A DNA stretch of 64,000 nucleotides from MWEI01 sp964600235 (GCA_964600235.1 CAZRIV010000007.1:1-64000); one strand, 5' to 3'. Shown: positions 23,391 through 32,485, numbered from the stretch's first letter. A program made the numbers and translations. Notes: a model not told the origin generated them from the letters alone.

Positions 23391-24719
23391 ATGGAATGCC
23401 CACAGCATCATGTCGTGATCATCGGCGGCGGGTTCGGCGGCCTCGCGGCAGTACAAAACCTTGGCGCCAAGCCCTGCAGAATAACCATTATCGACAAGCA
23501 GAATTTCCATCTGTTCCAGCCCCTGCTCTATCAGGTTGCTACAGGCCTGCTCTGCCCGTCGGAGATAACCGCCCCCTTGCGGCATATCCTCAGGAGGCAG
23601 GGAAATACCCAGGTCCTTCTCGGCGAAGTTGTGGATTTTGACCCTCATGGCAGACGCATCATCCTGGAAGATGGCGCCATAGGGTATGATACCCTCATCG
23701 TGGCAGCCGGCATGGAAAACCATTACTTCGGTCACGATGACTGGGAGCGGCATGCCCCCGGGCTGAAAACCATCGAAGATACTGCGGAAATCCGCAACAG
23801 GATCTTCTATGCGTTCGAGGTGGCAGAGCGAGAGGCAGACCCTGTTCTGCGCAAAGAGTGGCTCACCTTTGTCATCATCGGGGGCGGGGCTACCGGCATC
23901 GAACTCTCGGGGATGATAGCCGAGATCGCACAGAACACCCTCAGGGATGAATTCCGCTCCATCCGGCCTGAAGAGGCCCGGGTCATCATCCTTGATGCCG
24001 CAGAGAGGATATTGCCGGGCTTCCCGCCGGATCTCTCCCAAAGGGCCGAAGAATCCCTCGTGGACATGGGCGTGACACCTCTGACCGGCGCCAGGGTCAT
24101 GGACATGGATGAAAGGAGCGTCACCCTGAACCGAGGCGGCATCACCGAGGTCCTCCCCGCCAGGACCAAACTGTGGGCGACGGGCGTCAAGGCCTCCCCC
24201 CTTGGCCGGACCCTGGCGGAAAAGACCGGGGCCATGGTGGATCCTCAAGGCCGGGTCATGGTGAACCCCGACCTGAGCGTCCCCGGCCACCCGGATATCT
24301 TTGTCATAGGCGACCTGGCACATTTCCGGGGGAAAAGGGGCGCGCCTCTTCCGGGTCTTGCCCCGGTGGCGACCCAGCAGGGCCGCTATGTGGCCCGGGT
24401 CATCGCCGGCCGTCTTGCAGGCATGACCACGCACAGGCCTTTTTCATACTTTGACAAGGGGACCCTTGCGGTCATCGGCCGCAACTCCGCGGTGGCGTCC
24501 ATCGGCCGCTGGCATTTCGGAGGTCATTTCGCCTGGCTGCTCTGGCTGTTCGTCCACCTTGTCCTGCTGATCAATTTCGAGAACAGGCTCATCATCCTCA
24601 TCCGATGGGCCGTCCAGTACATCAGCTACCGGCACGGCGCACGGCAGCTCTCGCTGAAGGGGAGGCTCAAACTCCCGGTGACCGTGCAGGATTCCATCCC
24701 CTGCAAGGATGATGGGTAA
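23391..24719 (+). CDS. ndh: type II NADH dehydrogenase
   Basis: 442 residues. An FAD-binding Rossmann motif VVIIGGGFGGLAAV (about 8-21), the QPLLYQVATG segment typical of NDH-2, a second nucleotide motif VIIGGGATGIELSG (about 161), then DIFVIGDLAHF closing the FAD site. The C-terminus has a hydrophobic helix (WLLWLFVHLVLLINF) that would attach it to the membrane. It transfers electrons from NADH to quinone without pumping protons. A good AGGGAGG precedes the ATG. Confidence 0.92.
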   Translation: MECPQHHVVIIGGGFGGLAAVQNLGAKPCRITIIDKQNFHLFQPLLYQVATGLLCPSEITAPLRHILRRQGNTQVLLGEVVDFDPHGRRIILEDGAIGYDTLIVAAGMENHYFGHDDWERHAPGLKTIEDTAEIRNRIFYAFEVAEREADPVLRKEWLTFVIIGGGATGIELSGMIAEIAQNTLRDEFRSIRPEEARVIILDAAERILPGFPPDLSQRAEESLVDMGVTPLTGARVMDMDERSVTLNRGGITEVLPARTKLWATGVKASPLGRTLAEKTGAMVDPQGRVMVNPDLSVPGHPDIFVIGDLAHFRGKRGAPLPGLAPVATQQGRYVARVIAGRLAGMTTHRPFSYFDKGTLAVIGRNSAVASIGRWHFGGHFAWLLWLFVHLVLLINFENRLIILIRWAVQYISYRHGARQLSLKGRLKLPVTVQDSIPCKDDG

Positions 24720-24727
24720 ATGAGAGG

Positions 24728-24750
24728 GTGCGGGGCACAGATCCCCGCAC
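24728..24750 (+). terminator. hairpin after ndh
   Basis: Perfect 8-bp stem GTGCGGGG (24728-24735) / CCCCGCAC (24743-24750) with a 7-nt loop, 9 nt after the ndh stop. A T-rich stretch comes only 7 nt later (AGAGTTTCTT), so termination may be partial. Confidence 0.45.
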
Positions 24751-24792
24751 ACCAGAGTTTCTTACAGACTCACGATTGGCAAGGGGGTAGTA

Positions 24793-25395
24793 ATGGGCGA
24801 GATGACGCAGCTCTTCATAAGCATCTGGGTCAAGCTGTTCTTTCTCCTGACACCATTTTTTGTCATGTCCGCATTCCTGTCCCTCACCCAGGATCTCTCT
24901 GCCCCGGAGCGCCGCAAGGTTGGACTCTGGCTCACCTTTGACGTTGTCCTCATCTGTTTCGTCCTGTATTTTCTGGGCAATGCGATCTTCAACGTCTTCG
25001 GCATCACGTTGGACGCCTTCCGGATCGGTGCAGGAGCCCTGCTGTTCCTCTCGGCCGTCGATCTCGTTCGCGGAAGCGAAACCTCCATGGTCAGGGAAGG
25101 ATCCGGGGGCATCACGGTCGTTCCCCTGGCCATACCCATCACCGTAGGGCCTGCAACCACCGGCGCCCTGCTCGTCATGGGAGCGGAAATCACCACTTTT
25201 TGGGAGAAGATCATCGGGTGTGCGGCCCTTTTCAGCGCAGTGCTCTGCATGGGCATCCTCCTCTTCCTTGCCAACTCCATAGAGCGGATCATCGGCCATA
25301 CCGGCCTGAAAATACTGAGCAAGCTTACCGGCCTTATCCTGTCGGCCCTGGCCGCGCAGATTGTCTTTACCGGTATCAGGAACTTCCTCGCCTGA
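24793..25395 (+). CDS. MarC-family integral membrane protein
   Basis: 200 residues with about six hydrophobic helices. The family features are visible: FFLLTPFFVMSAFLSLT near the start, the repeated AFRIGAGALLFLSAV, and VVPLAIPITVGPATTGALLV in the second half, where a Pro-x-x-Gly-Pro motif lines each repeat. The function of MarC proteins is unsettled; the old link to multiple antibiotic resistance is not supported. Probably downstream in the ndh transcript. Confidence 0.88.
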   Translation: MGEMTQLFISIWVKLFFLLTPFFVMSAFLSLTQDLSAPERRKVGLWLTFDVVLICFVLYFLGNAIFNVFGITLDAFRIGAGALLFLSAVDLVRGSETSMVREGSGGITVVPLAIPITVGPATTGALLVMGAEITTFWEKIIGCAALFSAVLCMGILLFLANSIERIIGHTGLKILSKLTGLILSALAAQIVFTGIRNFLA

Positions 25396-25491
25396 GGATC
25401 TCCCGGCTCACGGCGGTTGGGCTGCACTTGCAAAGCGGATACATGCCCTTATCATTATGCCTTATTGTATCAGTCACTGGAGGATAACAGT

Positions 25492-26163
25492 ATGATGAAG
25501 GATCTTGCTCTCAAGAGACTGCCCGGTTCCCGCACCATACTCATGGGTGGAGTTTCCGCGCTTCTCTCCCTGTTCTTGTGCTTACCTTCGGCCCTGGCCG
25601 GGGATTCCATCCTGGAGCTCTGGCATACGGTGAAGGCACCCGATCCGGTTACCCTGAAGGCGGTGAAGATCGATCCGGCAAAGACCGGGTTTCTCGTGCT
25701 GGATATAGAACAGCGGACATGCAATGCCCAGACGCGCCCCCGCTGCATCGACTCGGTCCCGAAGATCAGGGCCTTCCTGGAAAAGGCCCGGGCAAAGGGG
25801 GTCTTTGTCGCCTACAGCCTCACCAACCTGGGAACGCCTGAGACCATCCTGCCCCCGGTGAGCCCGCTGGGCACGGAACCCATCGTTAAATCCAGCGTTG
25901 ACAAGTTCTTCAACACCGATCTGGAAAAGATCCTGAAGGGAAGAGGGATCGAGACCGTCATCATCGTGGGGACGACGGCTGAAGGCGCGGTGATCCATAC
26001 GGCAACCGGTGCGGCCATGCGTGGATTCAAGGTGATCGTCCCCATCGACGGGATGTCTGCGGGCACCCTGTATGCCGAGCAATATTCCGCCTGGCACCTG
26101 CTGAATGCCCCGGGCACCAGGCAGAACACCACCCTGACCAGGTTTGAAATGATCGGTTTTTAA
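25492..26163 (+). CDS. exported isochorismatase-fold protein lacking the catalytic Cys
   Basis: 223 residues from the ATG at 25492, which follows GGAGG. A signal peptide (SALLSLFLCLPSALA, cleaved near 36) precedes a cysteine-hydrolase fold: catalytic Asp in LVLDIEQR (near 69) and Lys in SSVDKFF (near 137). At the nucleophile position the segment reads GTTAEGAVIHTATGAA, so the Cys expected before V-x-x-TA is Ala. Isochorismatase itself also lacks this Cys, but amidases of the family need it. The protein is probably periplasmic. Reaction unknown. Confidence 0.75.
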   Translation: MMKDLALKRLPGSRTILMGGVSALLSLFLCLPSALAGDSILELWHTVKAPDPVTLKAVKIDPAKTGFLVLDIEQRTCNAQTRPRCIDSVPKIRAFLEKARAKGVFVAYSLTNLGTPETILPPVSPLGTEPIVKSSVDKFFNTDLEKILKGRGIETVIIVGTTAEGAVIHTATGAAMRGFKVIVPIDGMSAGTLYAEQYSAWHLLNAPGTRQNTTLTRFEMIGF

Positions 26164-26205
26164 GCCCGGATTGTGCGTTTGGAAATGTATACATGTGCCT
26201 GATAC

Positions 26206-26380
26206 ACTCCAAGAGTGCATTGGCATATGGTTCGTGCCGGGTGTAATTGTTTTTCATAAGTCCGTTCAAATCACTGATCTCACCGCCTCAAGCAGCCGGT
26301 ATAATTGGCATTCATCGGAAGCGGCGAGATCAGTGATTTGAACGGATCAATTTTAAACCCCTGCAAAAGCAAACTCCAGA
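26206..26380 (+). repeat. long hairpin element, copy A
   Basis: A perfect 21-bp inverted repeat (26261-26281 with 26326-26346), then an A-C mismatch and 4 more pairs, enclosing a 34-nt loop. Arms begin TCCGTTCAAATCACTGATCT. About 55 nt on the left (from ACTCC at 26206) and about 35 nt on the right (TTTTAAACCCC) are also shared with copy B at 47.6 kb and, more weakly, copy C at 57.4 kb. It fills the gap between the isochorismatase-fold gene and the ABC-F gene. No coding capacity. Confidence 0.9.
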
Positions 26381-26391
26381 TTTTAAACTGC

Positions 26392-28299
26392 TCACGAACC
26401 GTAGAGCGCTGAAAGCTCTTCGAGTTCCTGCCATCTCCTGTAGGCCTCATCGAGCTCTTTTTCCAGGGCCTCGAGCCGGTCAGAGGCGGCGTGAATGGTC
26501 TTGGCGTCATTACCCACCTGAAAGGCGGGGTCGTTCAGCGTGGCAACGAGCAGTTTCATCTCCTCCTCCAGGGCCTCTATACTTTGCGGAAGACCTTCGA
26601 GCTCCTTCATCTCCTTGAAGGAGAGCTTGTCCTTGGGTCTGGCGGGACGCTCCCTTTTCTGCCTGGCCTCTTTTGCGGCCGCCTTTGCCGGCGGCTCCTT
26701 CTCGGGCCGCTGGCTGAGCCAGTCGTCGTATCCGCCGACATATTCCTGCAGGAGGCCGGCCCCCTCGAAGACAATGGTCGAGGTTACAACGTTGTTCAGA
26801 AAGGCCCTGTCGTGGCTCACCATCAATACCGTGCCCTTGTACCGGACCAGGCGCTCTTCAAGCATCTCCAGGGTCTCCGCGTCGAGGTCGTTTGTCGGCT
26901 CGTCCAGGACCAGCACGTTTGAAGCGGTGCTGAAAAGCCTCGCGAGGAGCAGACGGTTGCGCTCTCCGCCCGAGAGGGACCTGACGGGCGAGAGGATCTG
27001 GGCACTCGAGAAGAGGAAATCCTGGAGGTAGCCGATGATGTGCCTGGCCGAGCCTTCAATGAACACCTGGTCATTGCCCCCGGCGATATTCTCCTTCAGG
27101 GTCTTGTCTTCATCGAGCTGTGCCCTGAGCTGGTCAAAGTAGGCCAGGCTGATTCTCGTACCGAGACGTACCCTTCCCTGCAAGGGCGTGAGCTCTCCCA
27201 GCAGGAGCTTGAGGAGCGTTGTCTTTCCGCTTCCATTGGGCCCTATGATGCCGACCTTGTCACCCTGCACGATGGTGGTGGTGAAGTCCTTTATGATCGT
27301 ATTGTCGCCATAGGCAAAGCCGATGTTCCGGGCATCCGCCACCAGTTTTCCGCTTTTCTCCGCCTCCTGGATGACGATCCGGGCACTGCCCTGGGTCTCC
27401 CGTCTGCGTGAGCGCTCCTCACGCATGCGCATCAGTGCCCTCACCCGTCCTTCATTCCTGGTACGGCGGGCTTCAACTCCCTTCCTGACCCAGACCTCTT
27501 CCCTGGCCAGTTTCTTGTCGAAATCGAGCCTCTCTTTTTCTTCCGATTCCCACATGGCCTGCCGGCGCTGAAGATACGTTCCATAGTCGCAGGCAAAGGA
27601 CAATAAATCTCCACGGTCGATCTCCACGATGCGCGTTGAAAGTCTGGCAAGAAAGGCCCGGTCATGGGTTACGAACATGATGGTCTTTTCATGCCGGAGC
27701 AGGAAATCCTCGAGCCAGAGTATGGAGCTGATATCAAGGTGGTTGGTGGGCTCGTCCAGCAGCAGGATATCCGGGTCGTTCACCAGTGCCCTTGCCAGAA
27801 AAACCCTGCGCTTCAACCCTGCCGAGAGGTGCCGGAATAAGACGTTTCCATCCAGGTCAGTTTTGGTGAGTACCGACTCCACCTTCCGGTGGCAGCTCCA
27901 TGCCCCGGATGCTTCCAATCGGTGCTGCACCGCTTCGAGCCTTCCGAGCCGGCCGCCATCAGGACCCTCTTCGGCAACCCGACAGGTGAGGTCATGGAAT
28001 TCCCCGAGCAATTCAATGTGCTCTCCCAGCCCTGAAGCCACGATATCATAGACCGTCCCGGGCAGGTCTGCGGGGACATCCTGGGGAAGCATGGCAATTT
28101 TCACATTGGGGCCCGTGATGATCTCTCCTTGGTCCGGGGTGATCTCGGAGCTGATCATCTTCATGAGCGTGGATTTGCCGGAACCGTTTCTGCCCAGCAG
28201 GCCGATCTTTTCCCCCGGTTCGATCTGGAGAGACACGCCGTCTATGATCGCTGGTCCGCCGAAGCTTATGGAAACGTCGTTGATCCTTAACAGGGCCAT
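26392..28299 (-). CDS. uup: ABC-F ATPase (Uup-like)
   Basis: 635 residues with two ABC domains and no membrane segment: Walker A GRNGSGKST (about 36) and GPNGSGKTT (about 356), signature motifs LSAGLKRR and LSGGERNR, and Walker B LLLDEPTNHLD and LVLDEPTNDLD. A charged linker joins the domains and a C-terminal coiled coil (SIEALEEEMKLL...LEALEKELDEAYRRWQE) is typical of Uup. ABC-F proteins act on ribosomes, and Uup also binds branched DNA. The gene may share a transcript with small genes upstream. Confidence 0.9.
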   Translation of the reverse strand: MALLRINDVSISFGGPAIIDGVSLQIEPGEKIGLLGRNGSGKSTLMKMISSEITPDQGEIITGPNVKIAMLPQDVPADLPGTVYDIVASGLGEHIELLGEFHDLTCRVAEEGPDGGRLGRLEAVQHRLEASGAWSCHRKVESVLTKTDLDGNVLFRHLSAGLKRRVFLARALVNDPDILLLDEPTNHLDISSILWLEDFLLRHEKTIMFVTHDRAFLARLSTRIVEIDRGDLLSFACDYGTYLQRRQAMWESEEKERLDFDKKLAREEVWVRKGVEARRTRNEGRVRALMRMREERSRRRETQGSARIVIQEAEKSGKLVADARNIGFAYGDNTIIKDFTTTIVQGDKVGIIGPNGSGKTTLLKLLLGELTPLQGRVRLGTRISLAYFDQLRAQLDEDKTLKENIAGGNDQVFIEGSARHIIGYLQDFLFSSAQILSPVRSLSGGERNRLLLARLFSTASNVLVLDEPTNDLDAETLEMLEERLVRYKGTVLMVSHDRAFLNNVVTSTIVFEGAGLLQEYVGGYDDWLSQRPEKEPPAKAAAKEARQKRERPARPKDKLSFKEMKELEGLPQSIEALEEEMKLLVATLNDPAFQVGNDAKTIHAASDRLEALEKELDEAYRRWQELEELSALYGS

Positions 28300-28351
28300 G
28301 GGCTGGTTTGTCTTTTCAGCAGGCTGTGTGCATACTAAACAAGAATCAGAT

Positions 28352-28468
28352 TCATCCGTTGACCACCCTCAAAAACTTCACCAGCAGGAGGATCAGCAGA
28401 ATGATGAGATAGAACTGCAGCAGATACAGCACTACCTTTTTCATCTTCGTCATCTGTACACGAGGCAT
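28352..28468 (-). CDS. 38-residue single-helix membrane peptide
   Basis: A short frame between the MgtE-like and ABC-F genes on the same strand encodes a basic N-terminus (MPRVQMTKMKK), one strongly hydrophobic helix (VVLYLLQFYLIILLILLLV) and a basic end (KFLRVVNG). GGGAG lies 6 nt before the ATG. The positive flanks and helix length suit a small inner-membrane protein. It could modulate the neighbouring Mg/NRAMP transport genes. No known family recognised. Confidence 0.45.
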   Translation of the reverse strand: MPRVQMTKMKKVVLYLLQFYLIILLILLLVKFLRVVNG

Positions 28469-28513
28469 ATGTATCTCCCTTGCTCTACCCTCGCACCACA
28501 ATGCCACGGGATG

Positions 28514-29800
28514 CTATTGCGATATGAGATTATCAATGTCATTGTGATAAAGGACCCCCAGGATCCGGTCGTTCCGGTCCACAACCGGAATCATGTGGTA
28601 GTGGTACTTGACGAACATCTCAACCAGATCGTCCTGGACATCATCCTCTTCCGCAGCAACGACCGGCGAGATCATGACATCGCCCATGGTTACCTCATCC
28701 GGGGTGAGCACGAGTTCACGCAGGTCCACGACACCCACCAGGGTCTGGCCGTCACCATTGACCACATAGATATAGGAAATGCTCTCGGGCTCCCTTTCAG
28801 AGCCCCTGATTGAAGCAATGACATCGCCTACCCGGTCCGTTTTCGATGCAGCCACGTAATCGGAAGACATGATGTTTTTTGCCAGGATATCGCGCTGGGA
28901 AAGGATATTCCGGACTTGATCGGCCTGTTCCCTGCTCAGGTAAGCCATGAGCTCGGTGACATCGTCGTGCGGCAGGACCGCAAACAGGCCTGCCAGCTGA
29001 GGGATGGACATCTCCGAGAGTATCTTGCGGGCCTTTTCCTCGCGCAGGTTGGCTATGATCTGCCTCTGGGCCCGCGGTTCCGCCTCCATGAGGGTCTCGG
29101 CGGCCTTTTCATTATCCAGTGCCGAGAAGAGCACCTGCTGTTCATCACCCGGCAGCTCCTCCAGGAAATCGGCCAGGTCTTCGCTGGGGAGCTCCAGCAT
29201 CTGTTTCTTCGTCACGGAAAGGGCAACCTTGTCCGTGGAGACGGCGTCTTCCACGGAAAGCGGCTGGACATATTTCCAGGAAATGAGGTTGCTTTTCACC
29301 AGCTCCAGCTTTCCCAGCCCCCATCTGCGGAAGAACCCCCCGAAGGAGACATCCACATGCACCAGGAGCAGCGTGCCCCGTGTTTCCAGAAAATGCACAT
29401 CATTGACCACCTCCACCTGCCTGCCGTCGATATCCAGCACGGTCTTGCCCATGAGGTGCTTGTCCATGAGGATCCATTCCGGCTGGTCGATGAAGGGAGG
29501 GTACTTCTCTCCATCGTCTGGCGGCCTGACGAAGATGGCATCGTCCTCGATCTTGATCACCTTTGACCACGGTATGAATTCAGTGGGCTGCCCCCACCCA
29601 TGCTCGATATAGATGCCCACCGCTTCGGGGTACGGCTCCTTGAGGAGGAAGACGAGGTCGGTCAGTTTTCCCACCCGGTTCTTTATCTTTTCTCTGCACA
29701 CCGGCAGCTTGAGAATCTCCGAAAAGAACAGGAACCGGAACTGCTCGAACCCGTGGAGCTGATCCGTAGTCTTTGCCTTGGCGTTCTTATCTGCAGCCAT
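28514..29800 (-). CDS. MgtE N-domain/CBS magnesium-sensing protein without a channel
   Basis: 428 residues. The first part (about 20-170) has two PRC-barrel-like stretches. Residues about 190-300 match the MgtE superhelical N domain (LPSEDLADFLEELPGDEQQVLF, LPHDDVTELMAYLSREQADQ). The end holds a CBS pair (MSSDYVAASKTDRVGDVIAS; VTMGDVMISPVVAAEEDDVQ). The MgtE membrane domain is absent, so it is a cytosolic sensor or regulator. It starts 21 nt after the NRAMP-like gene and probably gates or regulates that transporter. Confidence 0.85.
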   Translation of the reverse strand: MAADKNAKAKTTDQLHGFEQFRFLFFSEILKLPVCREKIKNRVGKLTDLVFLLKEPYPEAVGIYIEHGWGQPTEFIPWSKVIKIEDDAIFVRPPDDGEKYPPFIDQPEWILMDKHLMGKTVLDIDGRQVEVVNDVHFLETRGTLLLVHVDVSFGGFFRRWGLGKLELVKSNLISWKYVQPLSVEDAVSTDKVALSVTKKQMLELPSEDLADFLEELPGDEQQVLFSALDNEKAAETLMEAEPRAQRQIIANLREEKARKILSEMSIPQLAGLFAVLPHDDVTELMAYLSREQADQVRNILSQRDILAKNIMSSDYVAASKTDRVGDVIASIRGSEREPESISYIYVVNGDGQTLVGVVDLRELVLTPDEVTMGDVMISPVVAAEEDDVQDDLVEMFVKYHYHMIPVVDRNDRILGVLYHNDIDNLISQ

Positions 29801-29821
29801 ATACGCTCCTCCCTGGTATTC

Positions 29822-31129
29822 TCATGTGAACAACTCCGGGAACAGGGTGCTGATGCCCATGATGGAAGACATGATGATGACGAATATCGCTATTCCCCAG
29901 TTCATGAAGTTCTGCCAGGGCGTGTTTACATAATCACCCATAAAGGCCCTGTCATTGAGGAGGAGCAGGAGAAAGATCAGCGATACCGGCAGCAGCGTGA
30001 TGGCCACCACCTGGACAAACATGGTGATCATCACCAGCGGCGCATGGGGGATCAGGACCACGGCCCCTGCCGTGACCAGCATCAGCAGGTAGACCAGGTA
30101 AAACCACGGCGCATCCTTGACCTTCTGGTTCAGCGAGTGGGCCCAGCCGAAGACCTCTCCCGTTGCCCACGACGTGGCCAGCGAGATGCAGAGCGCCCCG
30201 AGGAATCCGGCGTCGAAGAGGCCTATGGCAAACAGTTTGCGCGCCAGGTCTCCATAGCCCGCGGGCATGAGCGGCACGATTGCCTCTGCCGTCTGCCGTG
30301 CGTCCTGTATGATGATGGGAGGGTCGTGATAGAAGAACGCGGCGCCCGTGGCTATGATGATGAAGGCGGCAACGAGGCAGGTGAGGAAACAACCGACCAG
30401 GGTTTCCATCTTTCCGAAGCTGACGTCATGGATGTCGAGACCCTTGTCCACAACGGCGCTCTGCTGGAAAAAGATCTGCCAGGGAGTGACCGTGGTCCCG
30501 AAGTTTGCCAGGAGGATGAAGACCAGCTCAATGGTGAACCCGCCCATGTCGGGGCAGTAAAACCCCTTGAAAACCTCATTCCATGCAGGTGCACTGGGCG
30601 TGTCCATGGCCCAGATGGCAGCCGGGATGTAGACGAGATTGAAGAGGCAGAAGAGGAGGGTGATCTTTTCAAAGGTCCAGTACTTGCCGGTGCGGACGAT
30701 GGTGAAGAGAATCGCCGTCACCACGACAAAGGTGAGCAGCGGCGGTATGCCGAACAGGCTCATGGCCGCCACCATGCCCACATATTCCGTCACCAGGGTG
30801 AGCCAGTTGATGATGATCATGTCCACGAGCGAGAACCAGCCCCAGAAAGGGCCGAAGCCCTCGAAAATGGCCTCGGCATGACCCCGTTTCGAGACGGCGC
30901 CCAATCGGACGGTCATCTCCTGGACATAGTATGCCATGGGAAAGAGAATGATGAAGATCCACAGCAGGGAAAACCCGTATTTCGATCCGGTCACGGCATA
31001 GGTGGAAATCCCGCCGGCATCGTTGTCCGCGATCATCACGATGATGCCCGGCCCCAGGACGGACAGGAAGATGATCAGTCTTTTCCGGAAGCGGTCAATG
31101 TAGTGGAAGGACTTGCTCAGCCAATACAT
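29822..31129 (-). CDS. NRAMP-superfamily divalent metal transporter with altered metal site
   Basis: 435 residues with about 11 membrane helices. TM1 reads GPGIIVMIADNDAGGIST: aligned with the NRAMP motif DPGN, the Asp is kept (Asp37) but Asn is Gly. TM6 reads FGTTVTPWQ, where transition-metal transporters have ATVMPHN, so the metal-binding Met is Thr and His-Asn is Trp-Gln. Loss of both Asn and Met resembles NRAMP-related magnesium transporters. With an MgtE-like sensor next door, Mg2+ (or Mn2+) transport is the best guess. Confidence 0.85.
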   Translation of the reverse strand: MYWLSKSFHYIDRFRKRLIIFLSVLGPGIIVMIADNDAGGISTYAVTGSKYGFSLLWIFIILFPMAYYVQEMTVRLGAVSKRGHAEAIFEGFGPFWGWFSLVDMIIINWLTLVTEYVGMVAAMSLFGIPPLLTFVVVTAILFTIVRTGKYWTFEKITLLFCLFNLVYIPAAIWAMDTPSAPAWNEVFKGFYCPDMGGFTIELVFILLANFGTTVTPWQIFFQQSAVVDKGLDIHDVSFGKMETLVGCFLTCLVAAFIIIATGAAFFYHDPPIIIQDARQTAEAIVPLMPAGYGDLARKLFAIGLFDAGFLGALCISLATSWATGEVFGWAHSLNQKVKDAPWFYLVYLLMLVTAGAVVLIPHAPLVMITMFVQVVAITLLPVSLIFLLLLLNDRAFMGDYVNTPWQNFMNWGIAIFVIIMSSIMGISTLFPELFT

Positions 31130-31489
31130 TTAAGCACCCCTCTCCGGGAAGCTATCCTCTGAGCATAGGTAAATCAGGCAGTTACGGCATATCGGATAGA
31201 CGTGTGCACCGGCATGAAGAGCCTTCCTTAAAATCCTGCTGAATACGCGTTGGTGATGTCTCAGCATACTTCCGCACCATGCTCGTAATTATTGGCTGAG
31301 ATCGACCGGTATCGTAGAAATGTGCACGCTGCGGCTCCGGCACGATCATCTCTCCCTTGCCCATGGACAGATGATTCATGCCGGGGCAAGGGTTAAAATC
31401 TATGACTGGTACTGCTCTCGTCATTACCCATGATTGCCTCTCCCTAGCACAGTGAACAGACACAGTCAAAGACGAAAATTCACAAAATC
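31130..31489. other. intergenic region between divergent transporter and CruF-like genes
   Basis: 360 nt. It should hold promoters for both directions. It was read for a magnesium (M-box) or manganese riboswitch on the minus strand; none was recognised. An open frame of 95 codons on the minus strand (31182-31469) has no family features and is probably chance. Confidence 0.4.
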
Positions 31490-32485
31490 ATGCATGAAAT
31501 AACTGGCCTTCGGGTGTGCTGCAGCCTTATACTGCCCTGGACAAATCTCGATACTCGTGCGGTGAGAGCCATGGCTTTCGTGTGGAAAAATCTGCCGATA
31601 TTTCTGATCTGGCTTACCGGGTGGGGCATGCTGGATACTGCGCTGCACCGGGTCATACCTCCCCTGGGCGTGGTTGCATGGCTCGCCATGCTTCCCCTTG
31701 CCGTTTCCGGGCTCCTCCTCGCTGTTGCACTCTCCAGAAGCAAAGAGGTTTTTCAGATCAGGAGATACGTGTGGTGTGCCGCAGTTCTGATAGGGATGTA
31801 CATGATACCACTCATTCCCCGCTCATCCGGACCCCTGTTGAGGGATACCCACCGCCTCATCTACGAGGCGAGCGCCATCATCGAGTTCATCATCCTCGCC
31901 CTGCACGGCAGGTCCTGGTTGAAAGGCTGGGACTGGGCATGGGTGTTCGGCGTGACGCTTGTCTTCGGCATGATCCTCGAGAACGGCGGCATCTTCATGG
32001 GCTTTTTCACAGAGGAAGGGTATGGTCTGTACCTGTTCGGGCTCCCTGCTCCCCTCGCAACCATGGTGGGATGGGTGAGCGTCCTGTATTGCGGCTTCTT
32101 CGTGGTGGAGAGGATCCTGCCGGAGATGCGCCCCGTACTCAGGGGCCTCGCATGCACCGGAGTCGCCCTGTCCATGGATATCCCCTTCGACCCGGTGGCC
32201 ACACGGCTGTCATGGTGGGTGTGGAACGAAACGCTCAGCGCAACCATGTGGGGCGTCCCCGTGGTCAACTTTGTGGCCTGGTTCTGGGCGCTGTTCCCCT
32301 ATGCGTGGTGTTATTATTTCTTGAGAGAAAAAGGGGGGATGGGTGAAGGGAGAAAGATAGCGCTCTTCTCAGCGCTTATTCCGTTGATCCTCCTGATCGA
32401 GTTGGCAGCGGTGGTTATGAGCCTGATACTGCTTGGTGATCAGGAGTCCCTGGAGATCGTTGTCCGGTTCTTCACGTTCCATTGA
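31490..32485 (+). CDS. carotenoid-biosynthesis-like (CruF/DUF422) membrane protein
   Basis: 331 residues with about eight hydrophobic helices. The segment IPFDPVATRLSWWVWNE...GVPVVNFVAW (about 228-262) carries the D-P...W-x-W...G-V-P-x-x-N-F-x-x-W pattern of the CruF-type carotenoid 1',2'-hydratase family. A second in-frame ATG at 31571 (MAFVWKNLP) is an equally likely start. There are no other carotenoid genes in the window, so the substrate is unknown. It ends 53 nt before a very long hairpin. Confidence 0.75.
   Translation: MHEITGLRVCCSLILPWTNLDTRAVRAMAFVWKNLPIFLIWLTGWGMLDTALHRVIPPLGVVAWLAMLPLAVSGLLLAVALSRSKEVFQIRRYVWCAAVLIGMYMIPLIPRSSGPLLRDTHRLIYEASAIIEFIILALHGRSWLKGWDWAWVFGVTLVFGMILENGGIFMGFFTEEGYGLYLFGLPAPLATMVGWVSVLYCGFFVVERILPEMRPVLRGLACTGVALSMDIPFDPVATRLSWWVWNETLSATMWGVPVVNFVAWFWALFPYAWCYYFLREKGGMGEGRKIALFSALIPLILLIELAAVVMSLILLGDQESLEIVVRFFTFH

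Noticed and set aside
23259..24434. 391-codon minus-strand frame opposite ndh
   Set aside because: NDH-2 motifs on the + strand are complete; the opposite frame has no recognisable domain.
29600..31162. 520-codon + strand frame across the MgtE-like and NRAMP genes
   Set aside because: It is the antisense of two genes with clear family motifs; its translation is His/Asp/Gln-rich low-complexity sequence typical of a GC-driven shadow frame.
31130..31300. Possible magnesium or manganese riboswitch before the NRAMP-like gene
   Set aside because: The leader was read for conserved M-box and yybP-ykoY segments; neither was found, and no strong terminator/antiterminator pair was seen.
31182..31469. 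95-codon minus-strand frame upstream of the NRAMP-like gene
   Set aside because: No ribosome-binding site or family features, and no homologous pattern recognised; it lies where two divergent promoters are expected.
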